Shown: positions 13,901 through 44,899 of the stretch, piece after piece
Layout of the letters: the number at the start of each line of letters is the position of its first letter
Numbering within the stretch: position 1 is the stretch's first letter
NCBI RefSeq assembly: GCF_901709675.1
Contig: NC_051097.1
Coordinates: 7,046,039 to 7,110,038, forward strand
Direction: 5' to 3'
From: Syngnathus acus
Lineage: Eukaryota; Chordata; Actinopteri; Syngnathiformes; Syngnathidae
Length of the DNA stretch: 64,000 nucleotides
Notes under the pieces: model-generated
Told to the model about the DNA's origin: nothing
What the model saw: the letters and a program-made list of their open reading frames with translations, nothing else
Database searches by the model: none
Translations under genes and position numbers: made by a program

Positions 13901-16900
13901 GATTTTTTTTTTGAGATTGTGATTTAATATGCAATTTTATTGCGTTACAATAAATATCAGATTTAGTGTACATACATTTGTTGGTAGCTAGACGTCATTT
14001 TTTTTTATACTTTGCTATAAATGTAGAAAAAGAGAAGTGCTTTTCTGAAAATGAATATTCCTGGAGATAAATATCGCATAATTCATATCAGCCGTGGTTT
14101 TTCATCAGGTGACCTGCATGATGATTGACACTTCTGGGTTAAATCCCATCAGTATGTCTGTTTACAACTACAAACAGCAGCTGCAATGAGCTCAGCACCT
14201 CCTTCGGAGGCCACTTTTGCGGATCAAAGTTTGCATAGAGTCGAGCTCATTTAGAAGGAGCCGCGAGAGGCGCCGGCCGTCGGCCCTTTAAAATGCTGAC
14301 AGGAGTCAGACATGGAATTGTGCAATATTTAAGGGCAGTTTATTAAATGATGCTTGACTGGTAATAAAAAGAATGACTGATGGCATTCCTTTGGTGTGTG
14401 TGTGTGCGTGTGTGAAGAAATTGCCTGCGAATGCCGAGGAGTTGAGAAGAAAATTAAAATGTAGAATTCACTAAATTGTAGGATGTAATAAATATATTTT
14501 TGTACACGAATAGAATGAGATTTGCTGATAAAATTATTGATTTAAATGGAATAAAAATGATTTTGCATTATTAAAACAACAAAAATGTTTTACCCAATCA
14601 GTGAATGAGTGGGCGTGGCTTTCTGGCTAGCATCAATGTTACATCAACCAGGATGTTAGCTGCAAAGCTAACAACTCAAAAAAAGCCAGAATATGTTTCA
14701 CATTGAAGGAAATAACTCCAAAAATAGACTTACTTGAACTCTGCTGTTCCAATGAGAGTTGGTATCGATTCCGGGGAAAGTGACAGATGTCCAGCTAATT
14801 CACAGTTGTATTGTCGTCCTTAAAAAGTTTGCCACAAAATAACACACGTGTTGGTAGTTGTTTGGGCATATTTGATGCAAAAATAAAGTCCAACCACAAG
14901 GCTTACTGTGGCTCATGTTGGGAGAAGAAAGAGGCTGTTGTTCTCCAGCTGTGCCTGTGCAGTAGTTTTTACTGAACTTCAGCAGGGGTTGGGTTAAAAA
15001 TTGTGAGGGTGGAGTTGATGACATCACAAATTGAAAAAGGCGGGATGAGTGGCATCACAAACCAATCTGCAAAAGCAACCTATTTGAGATTGCTGTTTGA
15101 GCTGTTGAAGGTGACAGGGCCCCTTTAAAATTGACAAATAACATTTAAACATGATTTTGGCCAATTTTCTTGAGATCATGACATTCACTCACAGTGACTC
15201 ATGGCATCCTTTCCTCGACAGCACGTATGCTGCGACTGCAAGAAGAGCTTCTGCGCGCTGTGCTCGGTGCTGCAGGAGAACCTGCGCTGTTGCGCCACCT
15301 GCCACCTCCTGCGCGGCACCGCCTTCCAAAGGCCACGCCTCATGCAGTTGCGCGTCAAAGACTTGCGGCAGTACCTGCTGCTACGTAACATCCCCACCGA
15401 CACCTGCAGGGAGAAGGAGGACCTGGTGGACCTGGTTCTGTGCCACCGGGGCACCAGGGAACCGCCTCGACCCGCAATAGTGGTGGAGGAGGAGGAGGAG
15501 GAAGAAGAAGACGAGGATGATGGAGACACACCTGAGGAACAGGAGGAGGGAGATGATGAAGAGGATACAGACAGCCTCCGCTCCCGCGCCGCTTCTCTAC
15601 CCTCCCCTGCCGGCTCGGCTTCTGAACAGTCGCTGGGATCCGCCTCTCAGGGAGTCGTGCTCAGCCCAAGTGACAGCTCAGGGACCCCAAGCCAGGTGAC
15701 ACACAAAATGCCTGCAGTCCAAAATTCATTTATTTTTATTTAAATTGGGGGGGGGACATCATCCAACTGGTTTTATTATTTAAACTTTACAAATGCCCCA
15801 TCCGTCTCTTTTAATAATGCGATGCGGCCCTCGAGTACAAAAGTTTCCTCAGCCCGATGTAGTTGCTCGTTGAGCCTAATTCAACAACGATTATGCCGAT
15901 TTTCTCTCCACTGACTATGAAGAGTCTCCACAGCATGGATTCGGCATTCATGTGACAGCTGCAAGCAGCAGCGTTTTTACTCTCTGACTGTCAATGTGTG
16001 CGCGCGTGTGCACATGAGGACCAGCGAGCAAGGCGGCTTAAGCCCTTTGCCTTTTTTTAGGTCGCTTACATGGGCTGGCTGAGTCAGTTATGTAACGCGC
16101 ACGCAGGTTGACAACTCCCCGCGGCAACGCCGCTGACACCAAACGCTACACGAAACATTACATTAACACACTATTAAAACGCTAAAGACACACACGCGAC
16201 TTCCTGACATCTCCGTTTTCGAAACCCAAGAGGTTTTATCCCAATATATTTCGACTTATCCGACATAGTCGACTTAATAGTAAGTCAGGGAGAATTTGAT
16301 ATTTCTAGCTCGGTGGTCATCAGTGATCTCTTTGCCCTCTTTGGCAAAAAGCCAAAGAAAAAGCGAATCACAAAAAAAAAAGAGTGGCTGTTGAGGAGAG
16401 AGTGCTTGCTGTCTAGCCAACCAATGCATTATTAATACGTCAGAGGGGGAATGTGCTGAGACCACACACACACACACACACACTGAATCAACACTTGCTC
16501 ATCTCCACTTCCATTACGGAACTATTCATTGATTCCGTCTCCTTTCATTCCTGACCTCCATCTTAAAAGAGAATCATTGAGCGATGAGTTAAGTGTCTGC
16601 CGCGCGTGCAATGGAGTGCGTGCTTAAATATGTCTCTTGTCGTATTAGATAACGGAACAGATGTACTCTGAATATACGCAGTCAAATCCTGAAAGTCATC
16701 ACGTAATGGGGTGCATTGTGTGATGGAGAATTTGATTCACTTTGAAACATTCATAAAAATGTAACCTTGAAAATTGATTTATTTATAATCGTGTTGAAAT
16801 TGGAGGTTATTTGGAAAAACAATTTGCTTAATTATGTTTTCAGTAATTGCCGCCCATTACAAAAATAGTCAGATGTAGTTTATTCATTTAATTTTTTATT

Positions 16901-18330
16901 TATTTAATAAAATTGCCTTGTGAATATTCTCCAGAAATAAACAGGAAAATCTAATTTGGAAACGAGATGTTGCACACAAAATTGTCAAAGCAGACAATTG
17001 TACCTTACTTTGTTGCTTTGTCTTTAGTTGTCCCCTCAGGAGCGCGAGGACACGCCGAGTGCATCACTCCTCAATCTAGAGCAGACGACCTGCACGACGG
17101 AGGTGAGCCCGGCCACGCAGAGGAGGATCCGCGCCTCGCTGTCCGACCTTGACAACGAGGACGCCATCGAGAGGCTGTCGGTTCGCCAGCTGAAGGAAAT
17201 CCTCGCCAGGAATTTCGTCAACTACTCGGGTTGCTGCGAGAAGTGGGAGCTGCTGGAGCGCGTGCATCGCCTCTACAGAGAAAACGAGCACAACAGGAAA
17301 TCCAGTAGGTACCGGCACTTTTGAAAATATAGCATTTTACAATTTGAAATTTTAACAAGACCCTTTTTTTTTACCTCTTTTTTTTCTTTTAGTGGAAAAT
17401 GTGAGCATTACTGCAGGCAAGTATTTCCTCACTACTCTATTGTCAGTACACCATTTTATGAAAGAAAAAAAAAATGCAAACCCCCCGGAAATATTGAAAA
17501 AAAATAAAATAAAAAGGTGGAAAAAATCTACAAATAATCAAATTTTTGCTATCATTCTTTAAGACCCGTTTTCTAAACCCTGTCCTTTTTTTCCCTCCAA
17601 AGTGGTCACATATCCTCCACCTTTGTGCAACAGTGCTGTCGGAGGTAAGCTCACTTTTCACCCACCTACTCAAAATATCGAGAAAAGTTTCAAATGTAGC
17701 TAAACGTTTTGCGTTTTGTACTGACGTATGAAGTTGTAATTGTGTGTTTCTTATCTAAGCTTTGCACATTTATGACTTAACTAGCAGACTAGCAAACAGT
17801 TTAGTCGGGTAACAGTCAGCCTGCTAACTCAATGATGCCACCCACATCACTCACCAGGCCATGTCCTGCCTTTTAAAGCAATACACTCAGATGCTACAGA
17901 AAGGATGGCAACACTACATAGACAAAAATAATACCTACCTCACAAAATGAAAATGTTCCTAATGAATTGAAAGAATCGTAATTAAATCATCAATAAATGC
18001 AGCTCCTAAGTTGAGTCTCACGAATACCAAGTCAAGTGTTAAATGCCAAGTCAAGCCAAGCAAGTCCAAAATCTTCCAATCTGACACTTCAATCAAGTCA
18101 TATGATTCCAGCCTGTAAGTGTTTTACTTTTTTGCCGGTCCGCAGACAACGTGAAAGCCCAGCTTGCCTCGGACGAGAATCTTTGTCGCATCTGCATGGA
18201 CGCCATCATCGACTGCGTGCTGCTGGAGTGCGGCCACATGGTGACCTGCACAAAATGTGGCAAGAGGATGAGCGAGTGCCCCATCTGCAGGCAGTACGTG
18301 GTGAGGGCCGTGCACGTCTTCAAGTCCTAG
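10996..18330 (+). CDS. rnf34: E3 ubiquitin-protein ligase RNF34
   Basis: This gene encodes a RING E3 ligase (CARP1 family). In mammals the family ubiquitinates caspases-8/10, p53-pathway proteins and PGC-1alpha, and acts in the cytosol and on membranes. Coding exons are 10996-11001, 12984-13202, 15222-15695, 17028-17304, 17393-17416, 17603-17644 and 18146-18330. All phases join, giving 408 aa (human about 372). The first exon encodes only Met-Lys. A FYVE-like zinc finger lies at about 60-107 (CKACGLAF...CCDCKKSFC...CATCHLL) and a first SAP-like helix block at about 116-150. An acidic run ([12 protein letters not shown]) lies at about 163-195 and a second SAP-like block at about 278-318. A C3HC4 RING lies at 361-396 (CRICMD...[10 protein letters not shown]...CPIC). 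The protein ends RAVHVFKS as in mammals. Exons 5 and 6 are tiny, and intron 5 has a GC donor. The exon 4 acceptor could also be at 17040, in frame. Confidence 0.95.
11002..12983 (+). other. rnf34 intron 1
   Basis: This intron lies between the two-codon first coding exon and the FYVE-like exon. It has a GTAGGT donor and a TTTTTGGCAG acceptor. A TE-like fragment at 12235-12300 and low-complexity runs are the only features seen. Confidence 0.8.
12235..12300. mobile_element. hAT-like repeat fragment
   Basis: The stretch opens with CAGCACTTCTCAAA and continues into CCCTCAAGTGG...AAAGAATTACAG. This looks like a dispersed non-autonomous hAT-type repeat seen in many teleosts. The identification is from pattern memory only. 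Confidence 0.4.
13872..13949. mobile_element. Dispersed repeat with GCTGAACGATTTTG end
   Basis: GGCTGAACGATTTTG is followed by ATCGAATTGCGATT and TGTGATTTAATATGCAATTT. This resembles a very common teleost interspersed element (hAT-like MITE) with an AATTGCGATT core. It lies in rnf34 intron 2. Confidence 0.5.
16463..16482. repeat. AC dinucleotide microsatellite
   Basis: This is an uninterrupted AC run inside rnf34 intron 3. Confidence 0.9.
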
Positions 18331-19483
18331 AAAAAGCCTGGCCGCCAGAGACGCTTCAAACGGGCGCCAGTGGCTTGGACCGGCAGTTCTCGTGGAACAC
18401 GGCAGGGGTTCGAGTCGACACGGTCGACTGCAACATGTGCAATACCGTTAAGAAAAAATGAGACTTGTGTTTTTTTTATTAATGTAGAATATTGGTTCTA
18501 GTTTAACAGCACATCATATGTTAGCAGAAGACGCCAAATATCACGCCTATACGCTCATACGCTTAACGTGCTTTTCATATTCATCAAACTCGATGTGACG
18601 GTTTGTATTTTTTCAGAACCATGGAAAGCAGTTTACAGTAAGGCTTTGTTTGATTCTAATTTTCATTTTAAAAGACAAAATCCCTGCTGATGGTTTTTAC
18701 GTTTCCCTTCAACACACCTGATTCAAATGTTTCGGATTCCTCTCCAGTTTCTGCAGAGTTGATTATTTGAATCAGGGGTGTTGGAGGAGGGTGACATAAA
18801 ACACACTTTAAAATACTGCAAACATATTTAATATATTGAGAAAGACCAAGGAAAAACAATAAGATAAATATAGTAAACAACATTGGAGTAATCTTCATGT
18901 CATTTCATATTTTTTTATTATTATTGGTCATTATATTATTGATTTTAAACTTCTGCTAAGGTTCGAGAGAGATGGAAAATGAAAACAGCCGAGCAATATC
19001 AGTTTTCAAATATTTTGATGGTAACAGCTGCCGCCTCCTCGATTTCAGTCTGTTATGCAAAGGAGACCGACACTTTTTCCTTTCTGCTTATGTTTCAAAG
19101 AAAATTACATATACGGAATCACTGTTACTGTAAATGTGTTGCATATAGATAGCTTCTATCGTTATTATGAATTAAATGTATATTTTTACATGGACTGGGT
19201 GGAAGGGCCAGGAGGTTTATGAACGGAATGTATTGGTGACAGTTTAGTCAAAACCTTTAAATATATCGGTGGTGTTGCTTTTCGTCACGCGTTCCCGTCA
19301 TTTTTTTTTTTTCTTTCATGATTTGATTTAACGCGGCTGTTTGTCAACGGACGATGTCATTCACGGGCAGCTACAGTCTTCTGGAGGGCACTCATAATCC
19401 TGGATCTTTATATTTTGGAATGGTTGGACCTTTTTATTTTGGTAAACAAAACAAAAAAAAAACTATTTATTAGATTCAATAAA
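18331..19483 (+). other. rnf34 3' UTR
   Basis: The sequence runs from the stop codon to an AATAAA signal at 19478-19483, implying a 3' UTR of about 1.15 kb. A palindromic repeat is embedded at 18710-18784. The transcript end is inferred. Confidence 0.5.
18710..18784. mobile_element. Palindromic MITE-like repeat in the rnf34 3' UTR
   Basis: The left arm CAACACACCTGATTCAAAT at 18710-18728 is nearly the reverse complement of the right arm at 18765-18784. The roughly 36-base centre contains CTGCAGAG. Arm sequence and layout match a palindromic element (ACACCTGATTCAAAT...) common in teleost genomes. It would fold as a stem in the mRNA. Confidence 0.6.
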
Positions 19484-21383
19484 ATTCAGTCAAATCTCTT
19501 TGACCATTGTGTTGTTTTTAAAAGGCTTTTAATATCTCAAACTTTCCCTAAAGTTTTATAATGTGTACAACATTTACAATCAACATGTATAATACAAATG
19601 CATACAGTGGTTTAACCATACCAAATAACAATGTAAACATGTTTGAACTTTAAAGTAAAAAAAAAAATTGGAATTAAAACTGAAAAAGTATCCACATAGA
19701 AAAACATGTAAAAGTGCATTAAACTATATTCTTCTTTTTGCACTGCTTTTAATACAGTGGACCCCTGCATTTGCAAATTTGAAACAAATGTATTCTTCAC
19801 CTGCTCCCTCCACCATTGTGTTTTTTTTTTATCCATAATTCACAGTTTTGACCCAGTCCGCCACTTATTAACAGAAGGCAACAAAGAAATTTTGCTTCAC
19901 AATCCCCCACTTATTCAGTTTTAGCCAGTCCCTTGCTTATTCACAGATTTGTAGCTTCCACGACTTGATCACAGATTTGATTAATTCTATGAATTAACAA
20001 TAATAAAGGCATGTCAGATATTTACGGTATTTTGGTCCATCCTAGCGAATAGCAGAGGTCCACTCTACAATAGCGTCAAAATTCCGAAGGCTGAATATTC
20101 TCATTTTTTGGGGGGGGTTTGGAAAAAGGTAGAATTTTTTTTACCAACTTTTTGCAGGTTCTCCAAATGCATCAGATCAAAAAAAAAAAAAAAAACCTGA
20201 CATACAGTAATTGCCTTTCTACGTTTGTTTATGCATATTCTTGAAAATTAGGAGTGGGGAACCTGCGAACCACCAAAGCGTTAGCTAAAAGCTCAACTAT
20301 ATCCAATGTCCCCAGCCCTCATTTTAAATAAATGCAATGGTTTTCTTTCTGGACTCAATTGACTGCCTTCGAACAAATGACAGCTTAATTTTGTTGAAAC
20401 AGCGAGCATGCATGGTGAGCGAGTAGTACAATTTCTTCACAAATAACACACGGAACCGAGGAATGATGACAAGAAGCTTTTAGCTAGGAACAAAGAAAAA
20501 AATATATGTAAAGCTCTGGGGGTGGAGACCTTTTTCATTTTTTTTCTCCTACAATTTTGGATTTTCTGCAAGTAAAACTTTTTTTTTTTTTTTTTTTAAA
20601 TATCACGAAAACCTGGCATTTGAACAGGGGTGTGTAGACTTTTTTAAATATATTGTATATTTATAATCTCGGCGTGGTCTCACAGGTTTTCCAGAGCTGC
20701 ATGAATACAAGTGCATGACAATAAATTAGGATAAGGAAGAGGAGGTCATTTATTGTAGTAGTTCAATTCAAAAAGTGAAACTGATTAATTGGCCAATTAA
20801 TTTGCTTTTTTGTGCCTATTGTCCTAAATATAATAAATGAGTTAAGTTACATTTTGAATTGAACTAATGCTAATAAAAAGTTGTCCCTCATATTCCAATT
20901 TATTGACATGTACCTGTATATACGCTTTTATACACTCTATAGTGTCAGCATTTATGAAATAAGTTCAAAAAACTTAAGCTTAACACACAACGATAAGACA
21001 AATGTGCTTCAATAAATATAAAACTGAAAAATAAACAAACACTGTGTATTGATTATCAATATCAGTAGTATAACACTGTATAGGAATGTAGGAAACGCTT
21101 TCTTCTACAAAAATAGTCACTCTCGAACAGGAAAAAACAATGGAAGAAATAAATAACAAAAAAAATCCTGTTAAACAGTTACCGGTCAAAAGTTTAAAGA
21201 CGCTTCCTTGTGCGATCGAATGGGAAGCCGTGTCTACACTTTTGACAAGAACTGTATTTTTTTTTTTTTTTTTTTACATTCTGGCTCAGTAGTTGGCAAG
21301 AGGAGACAACTCACGGTACTGCAACCCTCTTCTTCCTGTTCCTCTTATGGTGGTGGTGTGGCGCCCCCGTGTGGAGCAGCACC
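19484..21383. other. Convergent intergenic region between rnf34 and kdm2b 3' ends
   Basis: There is no coding sequence here. Long A/T runs are present, for example near 20180, 20580 and 21250. The kdm2b 3' UTR must occupy the right part; antisense AATAAA hexamers (TTTATT on plus) occur at 20899 and 20749. A repeat copy lies at 20610-20655. Confidence 0.6.
20610..20655 (+). mobile_element. Teleost dispersed repeat (GGGGTGTGTAGACTTTT type)
   Basis: CCTGGCATTTGAACAGGGG is followed by TGTGTAGACTTTTTTAAATAT. The reverse complement of 26466-26512 is about 85 percent the same by eye. The pattern recalls a non-autonomous DNA transposon end common in fish. Confidence 0.5.
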
Positions 21384-33308
<11,925 letters not shown>

Positions 33309-35058
33309 CGCCTGCTGTAGGAGAGTCTCTTTCCACTCTTTCAGCCTTGAAACAGCATCTCAGTGCATAGCACGTAGCACGCTTCACAGGTCCAAAACAA
33401 GGGAACCATGTTTTTATGTGTTACGTCACCACCAGGAACCAAAACATTGGTGGATAGCGTCCCCCCCACCACCACACACACCCATTTTGAAGAAAATCTA
33501 TACAGCTGTTAATTTACAGTCGATAACCATCAATTAAATATTAACGATTTTTTTGATCCAATATTGTAAACAAAACATAATTTAAAATATAATAAAATAA
33601 AGTAAATATGGTCTACTATACTAAGCTCTAATTCATTCAATTTAAAAAAACAAATTTGCGCTAGTATCACTTTAGAATGATGAAAAGGTGAAAATTCAAC
33701 CGAACACAAAAAAGAAAAAACGTTTTGTATTTGTTTACCTATTAGTATAGCTATCTTTGAAAATTGACAGGATTATTGCTTATTGGACAGCATTATAAAA
33801 ACTGCCTTTCGATCAATGTGACACTTCCGGAGTTGGGTACGCACTAAGCAGGGCCCACTCAATGGCTGGTATAATGTAAGCACTCTCTGTATTGGCTGAC
33901 TGGAGTCATGTGACACTAATAAATCTCTGCGTGTTTCAAAATGCAAATAAAAAATGCTTTATATGCCACTTTGTTTACAACTTCGTTCCGATGTATAATA
34001 ACGCAGTCATCATTAAAAATGAGTGGTTGCTGCCCTACGGTTTAAGATGCCGACATTTCTAGTAAGGTATATTCAATAATACATTTTGAAGTATTTTTCT
34101 GTTGCTCAGGAAGCAACGCAATTAAAGCTTAAATTAAATACAGATGAAGATTTGTATTACTCTGTTAATAGCAAAAAGGGGCTGATTCATATTTTGAACA
34201 TCCTGTTACACCATCTGTCGCAGGGATGTTGTGTAGGAGCGCCACCTTGTGGTTGATATTGGGCTGAGTGTAGTCACGTGATACTCTTTGAATTCTCCTG
34301 TCTAAACACTTATAACTAGTCACGTCGATAAATTTGAACTCGAGTATGTTTTATAATGACGTGGTTAATACAAAATATTCGTTTTGAAGCAGATCAGATG
34401 TTGCCTGCAAACGCGCTAGAAGCTGATAGTGCTTACTAATGTCTGAGTTATGTGCTTCTCGTTGATCGCATAATAAATGCTTTTTGGGGTTATGTTTTTA
34501 TTACACAAAAAAAACCTAAGCATTTTTTTCACGTGAATAAATTTCAATCTGATTTGCAGATTTGCATGTTATGTAACTTTTTTTTCCTCCAATACAAATA
34601 TCATGTAAACATATTTTCCAAACTTACTTTTCCCATGATTTTCACATATACTCCTTTCATTCACATGGCACTTTATCAGTTATGTAAACATGACCATTAA
34701 TCTCTCCCTTTTTTTTCTTTTTTAAACCGGTGAGCCTGTAGAGACTTATTGTATGCACTAGATGGCGCTATTACACTATACTATAAAATTGGTGTAATGT
34801 ACCATATGACGTGCGTGATTCAACAGTCACCAACCCAGATAGTTTGGGTGTTGAAGCCTGTTACCCTTGAAACTTGTAAAAGTTTTCAATGCACACTTTT
34901 CCTGGTGGCAGGTTTCAACACGCATACTTTTCCTGATTAAAAGTTTTGAAACCCACAATGTACTTGGATCTGCATGTACAAAAAATATATTTGTTTTTTA
35001 AAATCTCTCAGAGAGGCTTGTCTCCCCCGGGTGAGGAGGACAGACTCCATGTTGGCAG
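33309..35058. other. Intergenic region: kdm2b promoter and pde8b 3' UTR
   Basis: Just upstream of the kdm2b start the DNA is GC-richer and has a TTACGTCA CRE-like site at 33421; this is likely the main kdm2b promoter. The remainder is AT-rich and should contain the pde8b 3' UTR. An antisense AATAAA (TTTATT at 34497) is a candidate signal. No further gene is seen. Confidence 0.6.
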
Positions 35059-42623
<7,565 letters not shown>

Positions 42624-44899
42624 GCCGCCCCCCGCTGAGCCGAGTCCCAGTCCTCCTCCTCCTTTTCTGCTAAAGCAGCAGCCAGTATGTCATATTTGAT
42701 CCGGCACGATGGCTCTGCTACGCGGCGTCTAATGAATGAATGGAGCGGCACCTGAACGCATCACACCACCCCGCTTCTTCTATAGTATGTTAAGCTCAGT
42801 CGTCGGGAGGAACTGACTTGATATGACATTAGTTATTCCCCCTCAATATCCCACCCACTCACAATATGACATAATACCCCCCCCCCTCCCTGCGCCCAAT
42901 CTCTGCACATGATCAAAAGTCATAATAGTTTTTCATCATGCCTGTGGAACTGACCAAAGTTATAAAATAAAAAATAAAAAACCAGACACTGTAACTGAGG
43001 TGCCTCTGGGCAGTGTACTCAGCCCCATTTATACTGTTAGGAAATAACAACAATAATGGTAATAATAGTAAGTAGTGCCTTGAGGTACAAGTTTAATTCT
43101 TTCCATGACCCCGTTCGTACCTTCATCTTTCACAATTGAAATGAAGGAAAATGCTATGAATCTGTTCAAGCCTCCCCCTCAAAAATATGATATAGTCTAT
43201 CTGTATGTGTTGCTGTACCGTTTATGTTCAAATGTAATTTACAGATTATCAGTGCCCGTCCATTTAAAAAAAAAAAAAAAAAAAGTCCAAAGGCCCACGA
43301 GCACAAAGGTTTGCCCAGCCCTGACAGTATAGTACACACAAGATGTGATTGTGTGTTCTCTTGTGGGAGGAGACACACTCCGAGGTAAAAGATGCTGAAG
43401 ACGCTGTCATGGCCATCAACAGGAAGTTGCCGTTGAGCCTCTTCTGCTGGCAGTGTCGACTAGCTTAGCCCGTTATGACATAAGCCGGCCTTTGTTTCCC
43501 CAAATCTCAATTATGCACGGCTCAACTGAATCCGCCTTTTGCAAACACACACACACACACACATGCTCTGGTATGATTGTCTGTCAGTGTTTCCCGACTC
43601 AAACGGTGGAGCAACACATGTAGACTGTAGTGTTTGCTTACTTACTGCCAACTACTGGCCTGTCATGCTTATTACAGCTAATTTCTGACAGGAATTTTAA
43701 AATGAAAAGAAAAAAAACCCTACAAATACAGTTTTATTAAGACTGCTGTCAACTTACCTTGAGATTCAAGATGGCCTCTACTGGCCACTGAGATCAAGTC
43801 GTCGTCCGGGCAACCGATCATTTTTGCAATCAGGACAGCTCTGACGTCAGCCGTTATCTCATGGGCCATTTACAGCATCTTCTGGAGGAAATTCAGTTTT
43901 TATTTCTTAGAAATGACAGGCAGTGATATCGTCCGCCCTCTTGCTAGATTTAGCCCTTTAATTTCTATCGGGCCCTAAAGGCATGTGATTATTTTTGATG
44001 GAGGTTTCCAGCTTGATGGGCGAGCTCATCTCAGACACACAAACATGTTGTCCTGAATGTGCCAGTCGCCACCAGCCAGTTCAGAGTCGAGCATCTTCTC
44101 TTAGGCAGTGTCCTTAAACCTTGGCCCTGTACGAGATATTTTTTTTTTGAATTCAAAACAATTGAGTTTTCCCAAGAATTTTCCATGCATAAGCTTTTTG
44201 TAAATATCAGCGTTTTTCATACATGTTTTGGTAGCCACGGCCTCTTTAAAACCCAACAAGTCCTGCATTTTATAATCTAGTGATTGCAGCAGTCAATTTG
44301 CACAGCCGACACCTGAGCCGAGCTGCTTTACATTGCCGGCGGTCTTTCAATGGCGTCATACAGGGATGCCATGTAATCGGTTTAATCGTCATCATCCAGG
44401 TGCTGAGTGAACGTCATGAAAAAAAAAAACAGCCATCGGCTCTTTGCTATAAACAGTCGAGTGCCACTTAATGGACAGATTGCTTCCAATGAAAACACTT
44501 TTAATCTTCATTTTATGGTAACTAACTAATGCTGAAGAAGCACTATCGAGCTCATTTACGTAAAGGGAAATGCAGGCAACGGCATCCCTGCGTTTAATCC
44601 AAGTATCGACAGTATCGATGATCAATGATGATGGATACTTAAATTTCAATTTGTCTTCATTGAATTTAGCCAAATACTTCTTTTGATCTCAGGGTGTGTT
44701 TGGATGCTTAGCGTGAGCGAATGGAATCCCGATGCCCGGTGTTGACACCCTCCCCCATTCTCGCTGTCATCATCCTTGCTCTCGTCACAAGTGCGCAATC
44801 ACTCGGTAATGGGACTCAGTGGGCTCGGGGCGGGTGGCAGGTGGTCCTCACAGAACTTACAAAAGGCGGCGGCGGCCACACGGAGGCTCCGGCGATGCG
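42624..44899. other. Divergent intergenic region between pde8b and crhbp
   Basis: The two genes point away from each other here, so both promoters lie in this 2.3 kb. A perfect CRE TGACGTCA occurs at 42264 (just inside pde8b intron 1) and another at 43842. The aggf1 and zbed3 genes that lie between PDE8B and CRHBP in human are not present. A repeat fragment lies at 43284-43325 and an AC run at 43544-43563. Confidence 0.6.
43284..43325. mobile_element. hAT-like repeat fragment
   Basis: The stretch ends GCACAAAGGTTTGCCCAGCC followed by CTGAC. Its reverse complement starts like the CAGGGCTGGGCAAACC element end common in fish genomes. It follows a poly-A run. Confidence 0.4.

Noticed and set aside
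44392-44673. 93-codon minus-strand open frame between pde8b and crhbp
   Set aside because: It has no recognisable domain and no aggf1 or zbed3 similarity, and it overlaps no splice signals.
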